Below are positions 18,451 to 20,051 of a DNA stretch of 20,051 nucleotides, in pieces. Each line of letters opens with the position of its first letter. Position 1 is the first letter of the stretch. The DNA is taken from positions 28,535 to 48,585 of the forward strand of contig NWUY0300011522.1 of assembly GCA_004151065.3 (NCBI GenBank), written 5' to 3'. Origin of the DNA: Larix sibirica (Eukaryota; Streptophyta; Pinopsida; Pinales; Pinaceae). The notes beneath the pieces were generated by a model. The model searched no databases, was not told where the DNA came from, and saw only the letters and a list, made by a program, of their open reading frames with translations. Made by a program: the position numbers and the translations under genes.

Positions 18451-18963
18451 CGAAAGTAATCCATCTTTCATGAGAAAATGGAGTCACAGTCTAAGGTTTA
18501 ATATTCATGTTATCGATATAAGTCTCATTGGTGCTCCCGAGGTCTTTCAAAAACATAATATTTCCTTGTCCTCTCTCCAATCGAGTGTGGATTCTAGAAA
18601 CTGCACAAACGATCATAAGCAAAGTACAATAATCTTTTAAACCAACCCTTTGCTGAAAAGTGGGGTTTCATTTCACCTCCCGCATTAAACAGAAAATGCC
18701 CAGAAAATAGAAACCCTAATGCTCAAGTGTATTCTTAAAATAATTATTATCATTACTTGTAGCGATTGGGATGAGGATGCCAGATTTTCCATCAATCCAT
18801 CTGACTGTGGCTCTGCATCCTGCAACGTGACAGGTTTTAAATTAACAAACGCCAAAAGATATCATGAAACGAGGTTTATAGATTGAATATGATTACTGTG
18901 CTCAGGTTGAACGTGCCGGGAAGAGCCACCACTCTGTTCTCTAGATGTTTGGACGTATTGTCG
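18451..18963 (-). pseudogene. FHA-domain protein gene fragment (three exons)
   Basis: Three minus-strand blocks join through GT-AG introns into a forkhead-associated (phosphothreonine-binding) domain. Block 1 (18963-18897) reads DNTSKHLENRVVALPGTFNL, with donor GTAATC. Block 2 (18819-18757, 63 bp, acceptor GTTGCAG, donor GTAATG) reads CRATVRWIDGKSGILIPIAT. Block 3 (18600-18451, 150 bp, acceptor TTTGTGCAG) reads SRIHTRLERGQGNIMFLKDL, then GSTNETYIDN, a TAG at 18493-18491, TVTPFSHERWITF and donor GTAATG. FHA hallmarks are visible: SxxH (SRIH), the DLGSTNxT loop, and the closing ITFG. Block 2 to 3 phases agree across a 156-bp intron; block 1 to 2 (77-bp intron) is off by one base. The layout resembles, from memory, the small plastid-type plant SMAD/FHA proteins. 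The TAG and the phase mismatch suggest a pseudogene. 5' and 3' exons were not confirmed. Confidence 0.75.
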
Positions 18964-19250
18964 CTTGAAATGTAGAGCGGTGGATAAATTAGTACATAAT
19001 TTCCAAATAACAGAAAGAGAACAGACAAATATAGACAAATATGAGAGAAAGAACAAAATAAACCATGCACGGGCTCAAGAACCCAAGATTCCTCTTCAAT
19101 TCTCTCGGCCTCCGAGCATTGGAGTGCATGAAGAGCACTGATTCAATCATGTCTATGCTCTCCCACACGTCTCTGAATATCAAAACCTACAGAAAATTTC
19201 TTCCTCCACACTATTTATGCCAACGACGAGGGCACCTGCCATGCCTTGCC
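18964..19250 (-). promoter_or_regulatory. possible 5' region of the FHA gene
   Basis: Minus-strand sequence upstream of the FHA exons. It has a TATA-like GGCATAAATAG (about 19218-19208) and then, 25 bases on, a frame from ATG 19183 reading FMHSNARRPRELKRNLGF, a basic stretch that could be the start of a transit peptide. The region 19190-19300 is richer in GC than its surroundings. Linking this start to the FHA exons needs an intron I cannot define. Weak evidence. Confidence 0.2.
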
Positions 19251-19666
19251 CACGCGACTGCTTAAGTGGCAGCGCAGTGGGTTTACCAGCAAATTTCAGC
19301 CTCTCCATCCAAACCCTTTGCCATAAACAAGGAAACTTCATCCATTAAATATATTGTAGTCAAATACACTGAAAATGTTATTGGATAGCTTATAACTCTT
19401 TATTATATATTTTCACCCCATGTCATTAGGGTTTGTTCCTGGGTTTTTCCAAAATACCTAACCACCACATTTGACGATCACCTTCACAGTCTCCATCGCC
19501 AGGACCTTGTCTCCATTATTGTCTCCACATCATATGCATGACCTTGTCCCAAGGCTAATATAGCCGAGGGGGAAAGGGAACAGGTCCGGGTCATTATTAT
19601 TCTACATTATTCCATGCGGAGGGAAAACCACACCTCCACCCAAGACACTACGATGAATTTTTTTTT

Positions 19667-19742
19667 CTAGGTTGAGAGCACCATTAACAAAAATACTTGT
19701 CCAACTAGGTTTAGAGCACCATTAACGACAAGCCTTGTCCAA
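19667..19742. repeat. 38-bp tandem duplication
   Basis: Two units, 19667-19704 and 19705-19742, each with CTAGGTT, AGAGCACCATTAAC and CTTGTCCAA, differing at a few bases. Confidence 0.85.
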
Positions 19743-19860
19743 AGGTGGGAAATGAGATGCTAAGAAATTGGAAAGTATTTTCGGGTTTAAATTGGAAATC
19801 ATGGTTAATTATTTAATTGGTGGACCCTACATAAATAGAAGGGAGAATTTTAAGACATAA

Positions 19861-19874
19861 AAGACAATTGTCTT
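19861..19874. repeat. perfect 14-bp palindrome
   Basis: AAGACAATTGTCTT is its own reverse complement. An overlapping larger arm pair (TTTTAAGACA at 19848 and TGTCTTAAA after the centre) gives an alternative hairpin. No function assigned. Confidence 0.8.
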
Positions 19875-20051
19875 AAATGAACATCTTAAAAGGATGCTAC
19901 ATGCGCACACTAGTAAGGTATCCAACCAATAGTTTAACAAATCAAAACTAGTGTTGTTACATGAAATATATCACCCAAAGATCAGGAAATTGAAGATTGG
20001 GTTGTAGATACTAGGCAACGTGTTGGAATATTCTCACCATCATCATTTGTT

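Larger units (their letters stand above)
19251..20051. other. right-end spacer
   Basis: About 800 bases without a supported gene on either strand. It holds the 38-bp tandem repeat (19667-19742) and the palindrome (19861-19874) listed separately. The composition is mixed, with a purine-rich stretch GAGGGGGAAAGGGAAC near 19566. The window ends inside unremarkable sequence. Confidence 0.45.

Overview
The window looks like nuclear DNA of a seed plant, most likely a conifer or other gymnosperm. That is an inference from the AT-rich, gene-poor sequence, the GT-AG introns, the decayed plant-type LINE with a C-terminal RNase H domain, and the isolated broken gene pieces with introns still in place. 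No intact protein-coding gene, rRNA, CRISPR array or bacterial-type operon was found. Three single-base Ns (5245, 9558, 15285) occur; two of them sit exactly where an already seen sequence starts again, so long-range order across them is uncertain.

Left part (1-4650). A 35-bp minisatellite whose units form short hairpins (1-352) is followed by an AT-rich 33-bp tandem array (410-556) that abuts a degenerate tRNA-like cloverleaf on the minus strand (561-632). Three minus-strand exon-like blocks (2562-2286, 2242-2019, 1855-1375) read like the relic of a plant nucleoporin NUP1/NUP136-type gene. Small tandem repeats, a perfect hairpin and an unrecognised 54-codon ORF follow.

Middle (4690-10566). 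There is an exactly 192-bp class III peroxidase second exon with both splice sites but no companion exons seen. It is followed by a 3.4-kb plus-strand pseudogene (5300-8734) of an unrecognised protein of about 1140 codons: a globular N-terminal half, a Pro/Ser/Thr-rich linker and a coiled-coil C-terminal half. Then come two diverged copies of a ~623-bp non-coding repeat and two plausible exons of an unidentified single-membrane-span protein.

Right part (12249-20051). On the minus strand lies a truncated LINE: reverse transcriptase C-terminal end, zf-RVT, and an RNase H with all four catalytic acidic positions still readable. A further coding relic of unknown function follows on the same strand (13086-12249). 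A second, diverged LINE fragment (16278-15286) lies directly upstream across an N. After ~1.8 kb of AT-rich spacer, three minus-strand exons of an FHA-domain gene (18963-18451) can be joined by GT-AG introns; they carry a nonsense codon and one reading-phase mismatch.

No working pathway is visible. The theme is a mosaic of retrotransposon debris and fragments of ordinary plant genes. The least explained parts are the coiled-coil pseudogene, the region behind the LINE RNase H, and the reason so many unrelated gene fragments lie so close together.
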